The notes under the pieces were generated by a model, which worked only from the letters and a program-made list of their open reading frames with translations, made no database searches and had not been told where the DNA came from. The translations under genes and the position numbers were made by a program. This document shows, one piece after another, positions 34,623 through 43,267 of a stretch of 64,000 bases of DNA. The first letter of the stretch is position 1. Each line of letters begins with the position of its first letter. This DNA is from Synergistales bacterium. Lineage in GTDB: Bacteria; Synergistota; Synergistia; Synergistales; Aminithiophilaceae. The stretch is from the NCBI GenBank assembly GCA_018433595.1, contig JAHDQY010000007.1, positions 1-64,000 on the forward strand, read 5' to 3'.

Positions 34623-35198
34623 ATGCTTGAAGACCTCTCCTGTCATATCCTGGATATCGCCGAGAACAGTGCTGCCGCTGACGCCGAGACGGTGACGATT
34701 ATTCTGGAGGAGTTGCATCGCGACGACTGGCTTCGCCTGTCTGTCGACGACGATGGTCGCGGGATGGATCCGGATCGTTGCGCCCGTGTGTATGATCCTT
34801 TTTTCACGACACGGACGACCCGTCGGGTCGGGTTGGGAATTCCCTTCCTGAAACAGGCCGCCGAAGCCTGCGAGGGGGAACTTGTCCTCTCCTCCCGACT
34901 GGGAGAGGGGACCTCGCTGCGGGCCACTTTCCGATACGATCATATCGACAGGCCTCCTATCGGGGATGTCGCTGCGACGCTCGTCACCCTTCTGGCAGGC
35001 AGCCCCCGCATCCGCTGGATCTACCGGCATCGTGTCGATGACAGGGAATTTGTCCTTGACAGCAAGGAGCTGATCGGCGTCCTGGAGGATCCGGAAATGC
35101 TCCGTACTCCTCGTGTGGCGGAATGGTTGCGGTCCTACATAACGGAAAACCTGGAGGAGATCGGAGCCGGGGGAACCATCGGAAATCGGGAATCCTGA
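34623..35198 (+). CDS. HATPase-domain protein of the hydrogenase-cluster type
   Basis: A 191-residue protein consisting almost only of a GHKL ATPase domain: N-box 'HILDIAENSAAADAE' (residues 8-22), G1 box 'VDDDGRGMDP', and G2 region 'RVGLGIPFLKQAAEACEG'. There is no phospho-acceptor domain and no membrane segment, so it is not a normal sensor kinase. Proteins of this size and type sit between the NuoE-like and ferredoxin-like genes of NAD-dependent [FeFe]-hydrogenase operons in anaerobes. Here the NuoE-like gene before it is broken and nothing of the hydrogenase follows. It remains an intact frame; whether it still has a function is unknown. Confidence 0.7.
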   Translation: MLEDLSCHILDIAENSAAADAETVTIILEELHRDDWLRLSVDDDGRGMDPDRCARVYDPFFTTRTTRRVGLGIPFLKQAAEACEGELVLSSRLGEGTSLRATFRYDHIDRPPIGDVAATLVTLLAGSPRIRWIYRHRVDDREFVLDSKELIGVLEDPEMLRTPRVAEWLRSYITENLEEIGAGGTIGNRES

Positions 35199-35308
35199 AG
35201 GCGCTGCCCCCGGCTTCGTCTTGGATCGGACGGGAATAGAGGCTCTTCATGGCGACGAGGCCAGAAAGGCCCGCTGTGACTACTTTAAATACCAAGGGAG
35301 CGCTTCGC

Positions 35309-36457
35309 TTGAAAGGGAAAAACGTCGTCCTCGCTTTCGGGACCCGTCCCGAAGCGATAAAAATGGCTCCTGTCCACCTGGCTATGGAGAGGATCGCGGG
35401 GTTGACTCCCCGGATTCTCCTCTCGGGCCAGCATCGGGAACAGCTTCAGCAGGCTCTCTCCCTTTTCGGCATCGAGGCGGAACGCAATCTGGATGTCATG
35501 ACGGAGCGACAGACCCTTCCCGGCTTGGCCGCTCGAATCCTTCCCCAGGCCGCCCGGCTCCTGAAGGAGATGGAAAGCGATTATGTCCTCGTTCACGGCG
35601 ATACGCTGACGACCTTCGTCGTTGCCTGGGCCGCCTTCCTGGAGGGGGTTCCCGTCGGCCACGTTGAGGCCGGCCTTCGGAGCCACAGTCTTTCCGAACC
35701 CTTCCCGGAGGAGGCGAACCGTCGCCTCACCGATGTCCTGAGCGACCTCGACTTTCCTCCCACTGAAGGGGCCCGTCGAAACCTCCTGCGGGAGGGCAAG
35801 GATCCCGATCGGCTGATCGTTACCGGTCAGACCGCTGTCGATGCCGTACGCTTCGCTGCCGGTAAAGGGCGTTTACCCGTCGCTCCGGAGGGGAAGCAGG
35901 TCGTGACGGTGACCCTCCATCGCCGGGAAAACTGGCCCCGTCTGGCGGCCCTGGCCGGAGCTCTGGCGGAGGTGGCCCGAACCTTCCCGGATCATCTGTT
36001 CGTCTACCCTGTCCATCTCAATCCCGTTGTCCGCGAGGCCGTTGTTCCCGTTCTCGAGGCCGTTCCCAACGTCACTCTCCTCGATCCTCTCGAGTATGGC
36101 GAGATGGCGGCTCTTTTGGCCGCCAGCCGGCTTATCGTCACCGATTCGGGAGGGCTTCAGGAAGAGGGAGCGGCCCTGGGTGTTCCCGTGGCGGTCGTGA
36201 GGAACGTGACGGAGCGGCCCGAAGGCCTGCTGACGGGAGTTCTCCGTCTGGTCGGCACCGAGCCGGAAGGGGTCCGGGAGGAACTTTCGGCACTTCTCGG
36301 CAAAGGGCTCGGGCTCCTCCGGATTTCACCAAAGACGAATCCCTACGGAGACGGCAGGGCCGGCAGCCGCGTCGCCCAGGCCGTCGCCTGGCGGCTCGGC
36401 TGCGGAGAGAGACCCGCCGAGTGGATTTATGCGGCTGAGGAGGCTTCCTCCTCTTGA
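35309..36457 (+). CDS. wecB: UDP-N-acetylglucosamine 2-epimerase (non-hydrolysing)
   Basis: Interconverts UDP-GlcNAc and UDP-ManNAc for surface polysaccharide. It is 382 residues of GT-B-like fold. Marks are '[19 protein letters not shown]' at the N-terminus, '[16 protein letters not shown]', 'HVEAGLRSH', '[16 protein letters not shown]', 'TLHRRENW' and '[17 protein letters not shown]'. The TTG at 35309 follows AAGGGAG by eight bases and starts just before the conserved strand. An ATG at 35249 (20 codons longer) is the alternative. The stop overlaps the start of the next gene. Confidence 0.92.
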   Translation: MKGKNVVLAFGTRPEAIKMAPVHLAMERIAGLTPRILLSGQHREQLQQALSLFGIEAERNLDVMTERQTLPGLAARILPQAARLLKEMESDYVLVHGDTLTTFVVAWAAFLEGVPVGHVEAGLRSHSLSEPFPEEANRRLTDVLSDLDFPPTEGARRNLLREGKDPDRLIVTGQTAVDAVRFAAGKGRLPVAPEGKQVVTVTLHRRENWPRLAALAGALAEVARTFPDHLFVYPVHLNPVVREAVVPVLEAVPNVTLLDPLEYGEMAALLAASRLIVTDSGGLQEEGAALGVPVAVVRNVTERPEGLLTGVLRLVGTEPEGVREELSALLGKGLGLLRISPKTNPYGDGRAGSRVAQAVAWRLGCGERPAEWIYAAEEASSS

Positions 36458-36759
36458 CGATCTCTTCCGACAGTCTGCCTGAGAGCTTCCGGCCTCTTTT
36501 CTGGGATGCCGACTGGTGCCGGCTCGATTCGCAGCGCCACTGGCGCCTCGTCATCGAGAGGGTCCTCAACTGGGGAGACGAGGGGCATCTTCGCTGGATC
36601 TTCGACCGCTATGGCAGCGACAAGATCCTGGCTGTCGTCCGGGAAAGCCGACGGCTGACACCCAAGACGGCCCGATGCTGGCAGAATCACTTTGGGCTTG
36701 GCGAGGAGGAGATGCAATGTTTTGGGACGTTCTCGACGAGCCGCGACGGCTACTTCTGA
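36454..36759 (+). CDS. DUF6922-like protein, likely antitoxin partner
   Basis: A 101-residue protein with the pattern '[11 protein letters not shown]', then '[17 protein letters not shown]' and '[17 protein letters not shown]', which I associate with the DUF6922 family. These small proteins regularly sit before AbiEii-type nucleotidyltransferases and are thought to be the antitoxin or regulator. The start is TTG overlapping the wecB stop (TTGA). The C-terminus overlaps the next gene by 43 bases in another frame. Confidence 0.7.
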   Translation: MTISSDSLPESFRPLFWDADWCRLDSQRHWRLVIERVLNWGDEGHLRWIFDRYGSDKILAVVRESRRLTPKTARCWQNHFGLGEEEMQCFGTFSTSRDGYF

Positions 36760-37385
36760 GGCGGGTGGTCGAGGCATCTCCTGTCCCGACGGCCTACCTG
36801 GCGGGCGGAACGGCCTTGGCCCTCCTTTTCGGACATCGTCATTCCGAGGATTTCGACTGGTTCACCGCTGCCGATTTCAGCGTCGATGACGTCCGCCGCC
36901 GTCTCGATCCTCTGGGCTCGCTCGTCATCTCGGAGACGGGGCGAGGGACCTTTCACGGAATCCTGAACGGCGTTCGGGTAACGTGGCTTCATTATTCCAA
37001 CCCCCTTCTTCAGCCCCTTGTCGCCCCCGCCGAAATGGAGGGCTTGCGGCTGGCGTCTCCCGTCGATATCGGCGTCATGAAGCTGGCTGCCCTGGCCGAC
37101 AGGGGCGCTCTCAAGGATTTCATCGATCTGTACGAACTGGGGGCCCAGGGGCTTCCCCCCCGCGAGCTTTTCCGTCTTATCGAGGCCAAGTTTCCTGATC
37201 GCAGGGTCAATTCCTACCACCTGGTGAAGAGCCTGGCTTTCTTCGACGATGCCAGAGATGACGCCTGGCCTTCGTTGCTTCGCCCTGTCGGATGGCCCGA
37301 AATGGAGCGTTTCTTTCTTCGGGAGCAGGCCTACCTGCTGGGACGGTTCTTCACGTCCTCTTCTGGAGAGATCCCCTCTAGTTGA
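36717..37385 (+). CDS. AbiEii/MenA-type nucleotidyltransferase (toxin-like)
   Basis: A 222-residue nucleotidyltransferase-fold protein. The active-site core 'YLAGGTALALLFGHRHSEDFDWF' region (about residues 26-49) has the GG-T/S motif and two acidic residues; 'SPVDIGVMKLAALADRG' and 'KDFIDLYEL' follow, as in the AbiEii/AbiGii toxin family. Such enzymes stop growth by adding nucleotides to tRNAs, serving in phage defence or plasmid upkeep. The ATG at 36717 has AGGAGG six bases upstream. Overlap with the upstream DUF6922 gene indicates a coupled pair. Activity in this host is inferred from family. Confidence 0.78.
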   Translation: MFWDVLDEPRRLLLRRVVEASPVPTAYLAGGTALALLFGHRHSEDFDWFTAADFSVDDVRRRLDPLGSLVISETGRGTFHGILNGVRVTWLHYSNPLLQPLVAPAEMEGLRLASPVDIGVMKLAALADRGALKDFIDLYELGAQGLPPRELFRLIEAKFPDRRVNSYHLVKSLAFFDDARDDAWPSLLRPVGWPEMERFFLREQAYLLGRFFTSSSGEIPSS

Positions 37386-37409
37386 GGCTTTTTACCGCTG
37401 TGATATAAT
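37382..37409 (+). promoter_or_regulatory. Promoter of the 6S RNA gene
   Basis: TTGAGG (37382-37387) and TATAAT (37404-37409) are 16 bases apart. The -10 is also TGn-extended (TGATATAAT). The -35 lies across the stop codon of the toxin-like gene. Confidence 0.75.
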
Positions 37410-37415
37410 AGCAGC

Positions 37416-37605
37416 GGGAGAAATCCCTGCGGTGTTCGTTGACATGTATGAAGTGCCTTGAGCCAACACTCGAACCTGCGGAAGCCGGGTTCCGCTCCGG
37501 TGGAGGAGACGCTGAAACGTCACCAAAGCTAAGGAGGGGAAGGCATCCATATTCTGTTAGGGACCGGGTCAAGGCCTTCATGCGACGGCATTGCGGGGTT
37601 CCTTC
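37416..37605 (+). ncRNA. ssrS: 6S RNA (RNA polymerase regulator)
   Basis: About 190 bases between a strong promoter and a terminator, with no good reading frame. The 5' part 'CTGCGGTGTTCG' with 'CCTTGAGCC' soon after, and the 3' part 'TGCGACGGCATTGCGGGG', agree with the conserved closing-stem segments of bacterial 6S RNA. The two ends pair (AATCCCTGCGGTG with CATTGCGGGGTT, one bulge). 6S RNA binds the housekeeping sigma holoenzyme and dampens transcription in stationary phase. Ends are estimated from promoter and pairing. Confidence 0.75.
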
Positions 37606-37611
37606 CCGGTC

Positions 37612-37645
37612 GGAGGGGTGCGGGGGATCCGCGTCCCTCTCTTTT
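37612..37645 (+). terminator. Terminator after 6S RNA
   Basis: GAGGGGTGCGG pairs with CCGCGTCCCTC around GGGAT and is followed by TCTTTT. Confidence 0.65.
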
Positions 37646-37705
37646 GTGTTGAAGGCGAGTTCCGCTGGCGGTGCCCTTTGTCTTGGAGTGGAGGAGGGAC
37701 TTCCC

Positions 37706-38665
37706 TTGATCGAAGCGCCATTTTGGCATCCTGCCGGAGCCTCGGCCTTTCTGCTCGACTGGGATGGAGTTCTCGCCGAGACAAGCCTTGACTTCGGGCC
37801 GATTCGTGACCGTTACTTCGGGGGCAGAAGGATCCCTCTGCTGGAGGCCGCCGAAACGCTGCCGGAGGCGGAGCGCCGTGCTTTTTACCGTGATGTCGAG
37901 GCTCTCGAACTGGAAGGAGCCCGCCGGGCCAGCCTCATCCCCGGCGCCGATGAGCTTCTCCGATGGCTTTGCGAGGGGGAAATCCCCTGGGCGGTCGTCT
38001 CCCGGAACTTCAGCGGCGCCGTTGAAGAGGCAGCTTCCCGAGTCGGCATCGCTCTGCCCCAGGTGACACTTACCCGCGATCAGGGTCCTGTCAAGCCGGA
38101 CCCGAAAGCGCTTTGGGAGGCCGCGAAAAAACTCGGCGCCGACCCATCGGACTGTGTCTTCGTCGGGGATTTCCTTTATGATCTCATCGGAGCCCGTCGT
38201 GCCGGGATGCGGGCCGTGCTGGTCCAGCGCGTCGAACCTTCCTGGCTTGACTGGGTCGATGTGGCCTATCCGGCCCTGACCGACCTCGTCGATTCTCTGC
38301 TGGAGTCGGAGCCCCTCGTTCCCTGGGAGTATCGTGATCTTGTCAATGAGCGGGGAAGGCGCTGGCTCGAACGGGCCTGGCCGCTTTCGATCGCCTTGGC
38401 CGCTTCCGACCCGTCTCCGGGACAGCATGCCCTCGAGGTGGCTGCGCTCGGAGTCGGGAGACTCGTCGTCTCGCCCGAGGCCAGGCTCTCGCCGGTTCAG
38501 TGGCGGGCCTTTCCCTTCTGCGACCGCGTCTGGATGGGCGAGAACCTGGCCGTGACCCTTCGCCACCTTTTGAGTCAGCGCTATCCTCTCGTCTCCGTTG
38601 TCGAGGGAGAGGTGCCGGAAGAAGGCGATGACGGAGGGTTCCCGATGGAGAGGGCTTTGCGATGA
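37706..38665 (+). CDS. HAD-family hydrolase with extra C-terminal domain
   Basis: A 319-residue protein. Residues about 10-195 are a haloacid-dehalogenase phosphatase: motif I 'LLDWDGVLAETS', motif II 'AVVSRNFSG', motif III lysine in 'PVKPDPKALW', and motif IV 'FVGDFLYDLIGARRAGM'. The cap is small and helical. Residues about 200-319 form a further domain I do not recognise. The substrate is unknown. The TTG at 37706 is preceded by GAGGAGGG at seven bases; longer readings upstream run through the 6S RNA and are not coding. It overlaps rarA by four bases. Confidence 0.8.
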   Translation: MIEAPFWHPAGASAFLLDWDGVLAETSLDFGPIRDRYFGGRRIPLLEAAETLPEAERRAFYRDVEALELEGARRASLIPGADELLRWLCEGEIPWAVVSRNFSGAVEEAASRVGIALPQVTLTRDQGPVKPDPKALWEAAKKLGADPSDCVFVGDFLYDLIGARRAGMRAVLVQRVEPSWLDWVDVAYPALTDLVDSLLESEPLVPWEYRDLVNERGRRWLERAWPLSIALAASDPSPGQHALEVAALGVGRLVVSPEARLSPVQWRAFPFCDRVWMGENLAVTLRHLLSQRYPLVSVVEGEVPEEGDDGGFPMERALR

Positions 38666-39966
38666 GCGACGAGACCGTAAACCCTCTCTTTGAAGGGATC
38701 CCTTCGGAGTCGCCGAACCGATGGGAGCGCCCCTTGGCCGATAGGATGAGGCCCCGCTCCCTTGACGAGTTCCTCGGCCAGGATCACCTCGTCGGCGCCG
38801 GGGCCCCGCTGAGGCGCCTTCTCGAGTCGGGCCGCGTGCCCGGCTCCATCCTCTACGGTCCTCCGGGCGTGGGCAAGACGACTCTGGTGCGGCTTATGGC
38901 CGAGGCGACAGGCCGCGTCCTTCTGGAAATCAATGCCGTTACGGCCAAGGTGAGCCTTCTCAGGGAACTTGTCGATGAGGCGCGGACGCTCAAGGAACGG
39001 GACGGGGGACGAGCCGCCGTCGCCTTTGTCGATGAGATCTACCACTTCAACAAGCAGCAGCAGAACGCTCTCCTCCCTTCCGTCGAACGGGGGGACCTCA
39101 TCCTCGTCGGGACGACGACGGAGAACCCCTGGTTCGAGATCAACAAAACCCTTCTTTCCCGGCTTGTCGTCTACGAGATGTATCCCCTGGAGGAGGCGGA
39201 CCTTCTTCTGCTGCTCCGCCGGGCTCTCTCCGATGCCGAGCGGGGGTTGGGCGAGCTGGCCGTCGAGGCTGACGATGAAACGCTTGTCTTTCTGGCTCGA
39301 AGCGCCGGAGGCGACGCACGCCAGGCCCTGACCCGCCTTGAAGTGGCCGCGGCCTCTCTGGCGGCCTCTCTCGGCCGACGTCTCACCGTCGAGGACCTGA
39401 GACGCTCTCTCCCCGGAGCCTATCTTCGTTACGATCGCGCCGCCGACGATCATTATGCCGTCATCTCGGCCTTCATCAAGAGCATGCGCGGCTCCGATCC
39501 CGACGCGGCCGTCTACTGGCTGGGGCGCATGATCGCCTCCGGCGAGGATCTGCGCTTTCTTGCCCGGCGCATCCTGATCTTCGCCGCCGAGGATGTGGGG
39601 CTTGCCGATCCGCAGGCTCTCATCGTCGCCTCCGCGGCGGCTGAGGCTGCGGACAGGGTCGGCTATCCCGAGGCGCGGATCATTCTTTCCGAGGCGGCCC
39701 TCTACATGGCTCTGGCCCCCAAGAGCAACAGCGCCTACAAGGCCATCGACGCCGCCGTGACCGACGTCGAGAGGGGAGAGCTTCAGGCGGTCCCCGAGCC
39801 GCTCCGCCCCCATGGCGGTGGCTATGTCTATCCTCACGATGACGAGCGCCACTGGGTTCCCCAGGTCTACATGGAAGAGATCCGGCGCTATTATTTCCCC
39901 GGCAGCCTCGGCGAAGAGCCCCGCCTGGCGGCGCCTCTCAAAAAGTTCTGGAGGCGCTTCCGGTAA
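38662..39966 (+). CDS. rarA: Replication-associated recombination protein RarA (MgsA)
   Basis: Clamp-loader-like AAA+ ATPase acting at stalled replication forks. It is 434 residues. Marks are 'RPRSLDEFLGQDHLVG', Walker A 'LYGPPGVGKTTL', Walker B 'VAFVDEIYHFNKQQQNALLP' with an extra tyrosine in place of the usual histidine, sensor 1 'GTTTENPWFEIN', and the C-terminal tetramer domain with 'ALYMALAPKSNSAYKA'. The GTG/ATG overlap with the HAD gene suggests joint translation. Confidence 0.95.
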   Translation: MSDETVNPLFEGIPSESPNRWERPLADRMRPRSLDEFLGQDHLVGAGAPLRRLLESGRVPGSILYGPPGVGKTTLVRLMAEATGRVLLEINAVTAKVSLLRELVDEARTLKERDGGRAAVAFVDEIYHFNKQQQNALLPSVERGDLILVGTTTENPWFEINKTLLSRLVVYEMYPLEEADLLLLLRRALSDAERGLGELAVEADDETLVFLARSAGGDARQALTRLEVAAASLAASLGRRLTVEDLRRSLPGAYLRYDRAADDHYAVISAFIKSMRGSDPDAAVYWLGRMIASGEDLRFLARRILIFAAEDVGLADPQALIVASAAAEAADRVGYPEARIILSEAALYMALAPKSNSAYKAIDAAVTDVERGELQAVPEPLRPHGGGYVYPHDDERHWVPQVYMEEIRRYYFPGSLGEEPRLAAPLKKFWRRFR

Positions 39967-40044
39967 CAGGGCCGAAGCGGGTCTCTTCCGTCTCAGGGCA
40001 GGCCGTGTTAGGATGAAAAAACCCTGTCAGGTAGGAGGTGCGCC

Positions 40045-41313
40045 ATGGCGACCCCCGGCCAGAACACCCTTGCCATCGTCTGCGGAGGCGGGCCCGCCCC
40101 GGGAATCAACAGCGTCATCAGCTCCATCACCATCGAGGCAAAAAAGTCGGGATGGGACGTCTACGGAGTCTATGACGGCTTCGCCAACCTGGCCAAGGGG
40201 GAGAAAAAGGTCGTCTTCCTCACCATCGACGCCGTGAGCCGCATTCACTCCGACGGAGGAAGCATCCTGCGAATCTCCCGCTTCAACCCCACCAAGAGCG
40301 ACGAATCGCTGCGAAAAGTGGTGGATACGCTTATCGCCCTGGGGGTTACGCACCTGGTGACCATCGGCGGCGACGACACGGCCTATGCCGTTTCCCGGAT
40401 CGCCGATTTCGCCAAGAATCATCTCGGATTCACCATCAGCTTCGTCCATGTCCCCAAAACCATCGACAACGATCTTCCCCTCCCCGAGGGGATTCCCACC
40501 TTCGGTTTTGAGACGGCCCGATCCCTGGGGACTCAGATCGTCTCGAACCTCATGGAGGACGCCAAGACGACGGGCCGATGGTATCTCATCGTCGCCATGG
40601 GACGTACGGCGGGGCACCTGGCTCTCGGCATCGGCAAGAGTGCCGGTGCGACGCTGACGATCATTCCCGAGGAGTTTCCCGGCAAGGAGAAGATCCCTCT
40701 TGCGCTTGTGATCGACATTCTCGCCGGCTCGGTCATCAAGCGATTGGCGGCGGGGAGAGGTTACGGTGTCTCCGTCATCGCCGAAGGGCTCATCGAAAAA
40801 ATCCGCCGGGAAGACCTGGAAGTCGCCGATTGCCTGGAGTACGATGACCATGGCCATGTCCGCTACGCCGAGGTCAACTTTTCCGATGTCCTGAAAAAGG
40901 AGCTGCTGGCCGGTCTGGCTTCAGTGGGAATCAAGATGACGGTCAATAACAAGGAGGTGGGCTACGAAGTCCGTTGCGCCCCTCCCAATGCCTTTGACAT
41001 CGAGTACACGCGGAACCTGGGATATGCCGCCTTCTCCTTTCTGCGGGGGGGTGGGACGAATGCGCTCATCACCATTCAGAACAATCAGATCGTTCCCATC
41101 CCCTTCGGAGAGATCCTGGACCCGGTCACAGGGAAGACCCGGATTCGCATGGTGAACACCGAATCCATTCAGTACCGGATCGCCCGGGAGTACATGATCC
41201 GGCTGGAGAAAAGGGATTTCCTGCCCGGGATCGAATTAGAGCGGATCGCCGTCGCTGCAGGGATGCTTCCCGAAGAGTTCCGCAAGCGCTTTCAGTATGT
41301 GACGGACTATTGA
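40045..41313 (+). CDS. 6-phosphofructokinase, pyrophosphate-dependent type
   Basis: A 422-residue phosphofructokinase. The phosphoryl-donor site reads 'TIGGDDTAYAVSRI', with Asp-Asp where ATP enzymes have Asp-Gly, and the catalytic stretch is 'VPKTIDNDLPLP' with lysine. These two residues mark PPi-using PFKs (EC 2.7.1.90), which act reversibly in glycolysis. 'AMGRTAGHLALGIG' and 'EEFPG' fit the longer group II proteins. It has a clear AGGAGG site. The next gene is an ATP-type PFK, so the host seems to carry both. Confidence 0.88.
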   Translation: MATPGQNTLAIVCGGGPAPGINSVISSITIEAKKSGWDVYGVYDGFANLAKGEKKVVFLTIDAVSRIHSDGGSILRISRFNPTKSDESLRKVVDTLIALGVTHLVTIGGDDTAYAVSRIADFAKNHLGFTISFVHVPKTIDNDLPLPEGIPTFGFETARSLGTQIVSNLMEDAKTTGRWYLIVAMGRTAGHLALGIGKSAGATLTIIPEEFPGKEKIPLALVIDILAGSVIKRLAAGRGYGVSVIAEGLIEKIRREDLEVADCLEYDDHGHVRYAEVNFSDVLKKELLAGLASVGIKMTVNNKEVGYEVRCAPPNAFDIEYTRNLGYAAFSFLRGGGTNALITIQNNQIVPIPFGEILDPVTGKTRIRMVNTESIQYRIAREYMIRLEKRDFLPGIELERIAVAAGMLPEEFRKRFQYVTDY

Positions 41314-41410
41314 TGTCGCCTGCCCGGTATCCATCGGTTCCGTTGAAACGCACCGCCTGCTTCCTGCCCTTTCTTCAAAAGGAGCCATTCACAAAAAAGG
41401 AGGCACAGGG

Positions 41411-42370
41411 ATGAAACGCATTGCCGTTTTGACCGGTGGAGGAGACGCGCCGGGAATGAATGCCGCTGTGCGTGCCGTCACGCGCTCGGCCATTTTCAAG
41501 GGAATCGAGGTCGTCGGTATCCGGAGAGGTTACGAGGGGCTTTTGGAGGGCGACATGATCCCTCTGACCAAGAGCTCCGTCGGCGGCATCATTCATCGCG
41601 GGGGGACGATCCTCAGAACGGCCCGCAGCGAGCGTTTCCGCCGCCCCGAGGGGATCAACGAGGCCCTCCAGCAGCTCAGGCGCTTTGATGTCGACGGCCT
41701 GGTCATTGTCGGAGGCGACGGTTCCTTCCGGGGCGGATGGGAGCTGTCTCAAGGAGGTTTCCCCGTCGTCGGCGTTCCGGCGACGATCGATAACGACATT
41801 GCCGGAACGGACATGACGGTCGGCTTTGACACGGCCATCAACACGGCCCTGGAGGCCGTAAAGAAGATCCGGGATACGGCCAGCAGCCATGACCGCCTCT
41901 TCATCATCGAAGTGATGGGCCGGGAGGCGGGTTTCCTCGCGCTGGAGGTCGCCGTCGCCAGCGGCGCCGAGAGTGTGCTCGTCCCCGAGAGAGCCGTCGA
42001 CCTGGGGCGTCTTTGCGATAAGCTCCGTTATGCCCGAAAGCGGGGCAAGACCCACTCGCTGATCATTCTCGCGGAAGGGGTCATGGCCGCTCATGAGCTG
42101 GCCGGACAACTCATGGACACGGGGGGATACGATTCGCGCATCACCGTTCTGGGACATCTGCAACGGGGAGGGAGCCCGACGGCCTTTGACGCCGTGCTTG
42201 CTTCGAGAATGGGGGCGGCGGCCCTGGAAGGGCTCGTCACCGGTCGGAAGCGGGTCATGGCCGTCTACCGTCATGGCGGGATGGAGCTTGCCCCTCTTTC
42301 TCTGGCCTGGGAGCAGAAAAAGAGCCTCAATCCGGAGCTGCTTGACCTGGTTGAAAAGCTCAGCATCTGA
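41411..42370 (+). CDS. pfkA: 6-phosphofructokinase, ATP-dependent (PfkA)
   Basis: A 319-residue bacterial-type PFK, the standard length. 'LTGGGDAPGMNAAVRAV' opens it, the donor site is 'IVGGDGSFRGG' (Gly after Asp, ATP type), and the catalytic stretch is 'VPATIDNDIAGTD' (alanine instead of lysine). 'EVMGREAGFLAL' and 'LGHLQRGGSPTAFD' hold sugar-phosphate residues. The ribosome site is AAAGGAGG. It lies 97 bases after the PPi-type enzyme. Confidence 0.95.
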   Translation: MKRIAVLTGGGDAPGMNAAVRAVTRSAIFKGIEVVGIRRGYEGLLEGDMIPLTKSSVGGIIHRGGTILRTARSERFRRPEGINEALQQLRRFDVDGLVIVGGDGSFRGGWELSQGGFPVVGVPATIDNDIAGTDMTVGFDTAINTALEAVKKIRDTASSHDRLFIIEVMGREAGFLALEVAVASGAESVLVPERAVDLGRLCDKLRYARKRGKTHSLIILAEGVMAAHELAGQLMDTGGYDSRITVLGHLQRGGSPTAFDAVLASRMGAAALEGLVTGRKRVMAVYRHGGMELAPLSLAWEQKKSLNPELLDLVEKLSI

Positions 42371-42388
42371 GGTGGAGGAGTGACTGCG

Positions 42389-43267
42389 GTGGAACGGATC
42401 GAGTCCGTCATGTCTCTCGTGGCTTCCGACAGGCCGGGGAGGGGGGCCTCCGTTTTGGGGCGCCCCGAACACTGGCAGAAGGCACTGTCTCTGTTGAACT
42501 CGGCGTCGCGTGTCGTCGTCGTCACAGGGTTTTACGTCCCCGAGGTTTCTGCGGCCGAGACGGACGGCCCCGGAGGCGCTCTCGTGCTGGCCCGTGCGCT
42601 GGAGCGGGACGGTAAAAAGGCCCTTGTCGTCACCGACAGCCGCTGTTTCGATGTCGTCGCCTCCGGGGCTTCGGCGCTGAACGGGAGCCCGACTCCGCTC
42701 TGTCTCGACGACCCGAAGGAGATCTGGCGCTGGCGGCCGGACCTGCTCGTCTACGTCGAGCGCCCCGGTCGTTGCGGTGACGGCTGTTTCCGCAACATGA
42801 GGGGTTGCGACATTTCCGCCGTTACGGCTCCCCTTGATGCCGCCGCTTCCGAGGCCGTCGAACGGGAGGTCCCCCTCCTCGCCGTCGGCGACGGAGGCAA
42901 CGAGGCCGGCATGGCGTCTTTTCTGCCGGACCTGGCGACGATGTTCCCTCATTTTGCCTCATCTCTCTCCGTCGTCTCCGCCGATGCCGCCCTGGCCGTC
43001 GATGTCTCCAACTGGGGTGCTTACGGCCTTTGCTGCCTCCTCTCCGGCGAAAGGGAGATCTGGCTCGGCCATGGCGCCGACGAGGAGGAGCGGCTGTTGA
43101 GGGCTCTCGTCGCTGCAGGGGCTGTCGACGGCGTGACGAAACGTCCGGAGCTTTCGGTGGACGGATTTCCCCTGAGCCTCCACAAGGAGGTCGCCGCCTC
43201 GCTCTTGCGGCTCTGGGAGAGCTGGACGCGGCCTATCGCGTCTCCGTCAAAGCGAGGCGTCGTCTGA
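42389..43267 (+). CDS. D-glutamate cyclase-like protein (DUF4392)
   Basis: A 292-residue protein resembling the D-glutamate cyclase C-terminal family: 'VVVTGFYVPEVSAAETDGPG', 'ERPGRCGDGCFRNMRGCDIS' and 'LLAVGDGGNEAGMA'. The mitochondrial member converts D-glutamate to 5-oxoproline; bacterial members are mostly untested. Two GTG codons compete (42380 and 42389); the second has proper spacing from GGAGG. Its last 35 bases overlap the end of the ECF gene on the other strand. Confidence 0.75.
   Translation: MERIESVMSLVASDRPGRGASVLGRPEHWQKALSLLNSASRVVVVTGFYVPEVSAAETDGPGGALVLARALERDGKKALVVTDSRCFDVVASGASALNGSPTPLCLDDPKEIWRWRPDLLVYVERPGRCGDGCFRNMRGCDISAVTAPLDAAASEAVEREVPLLAVGDGGNEAGMASFLPDLATMFPHFASSLSVVSADAALAVDVSNWGAYGLCCLLSGEREIWLGHGADEEERLLRALVAAGAVDGVTKRPELSVDGFPLSLHKEVAASLLRLWESWTRPIASPSKRGVV

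Noticed and set aside
37439-37705. N-terminal extension of the HAD protein (start at 37439)
   Set aside because: These codons run through the 6S RNA and its terminator and have no homologous look; the TTG at 37706 has a good ribosome site.
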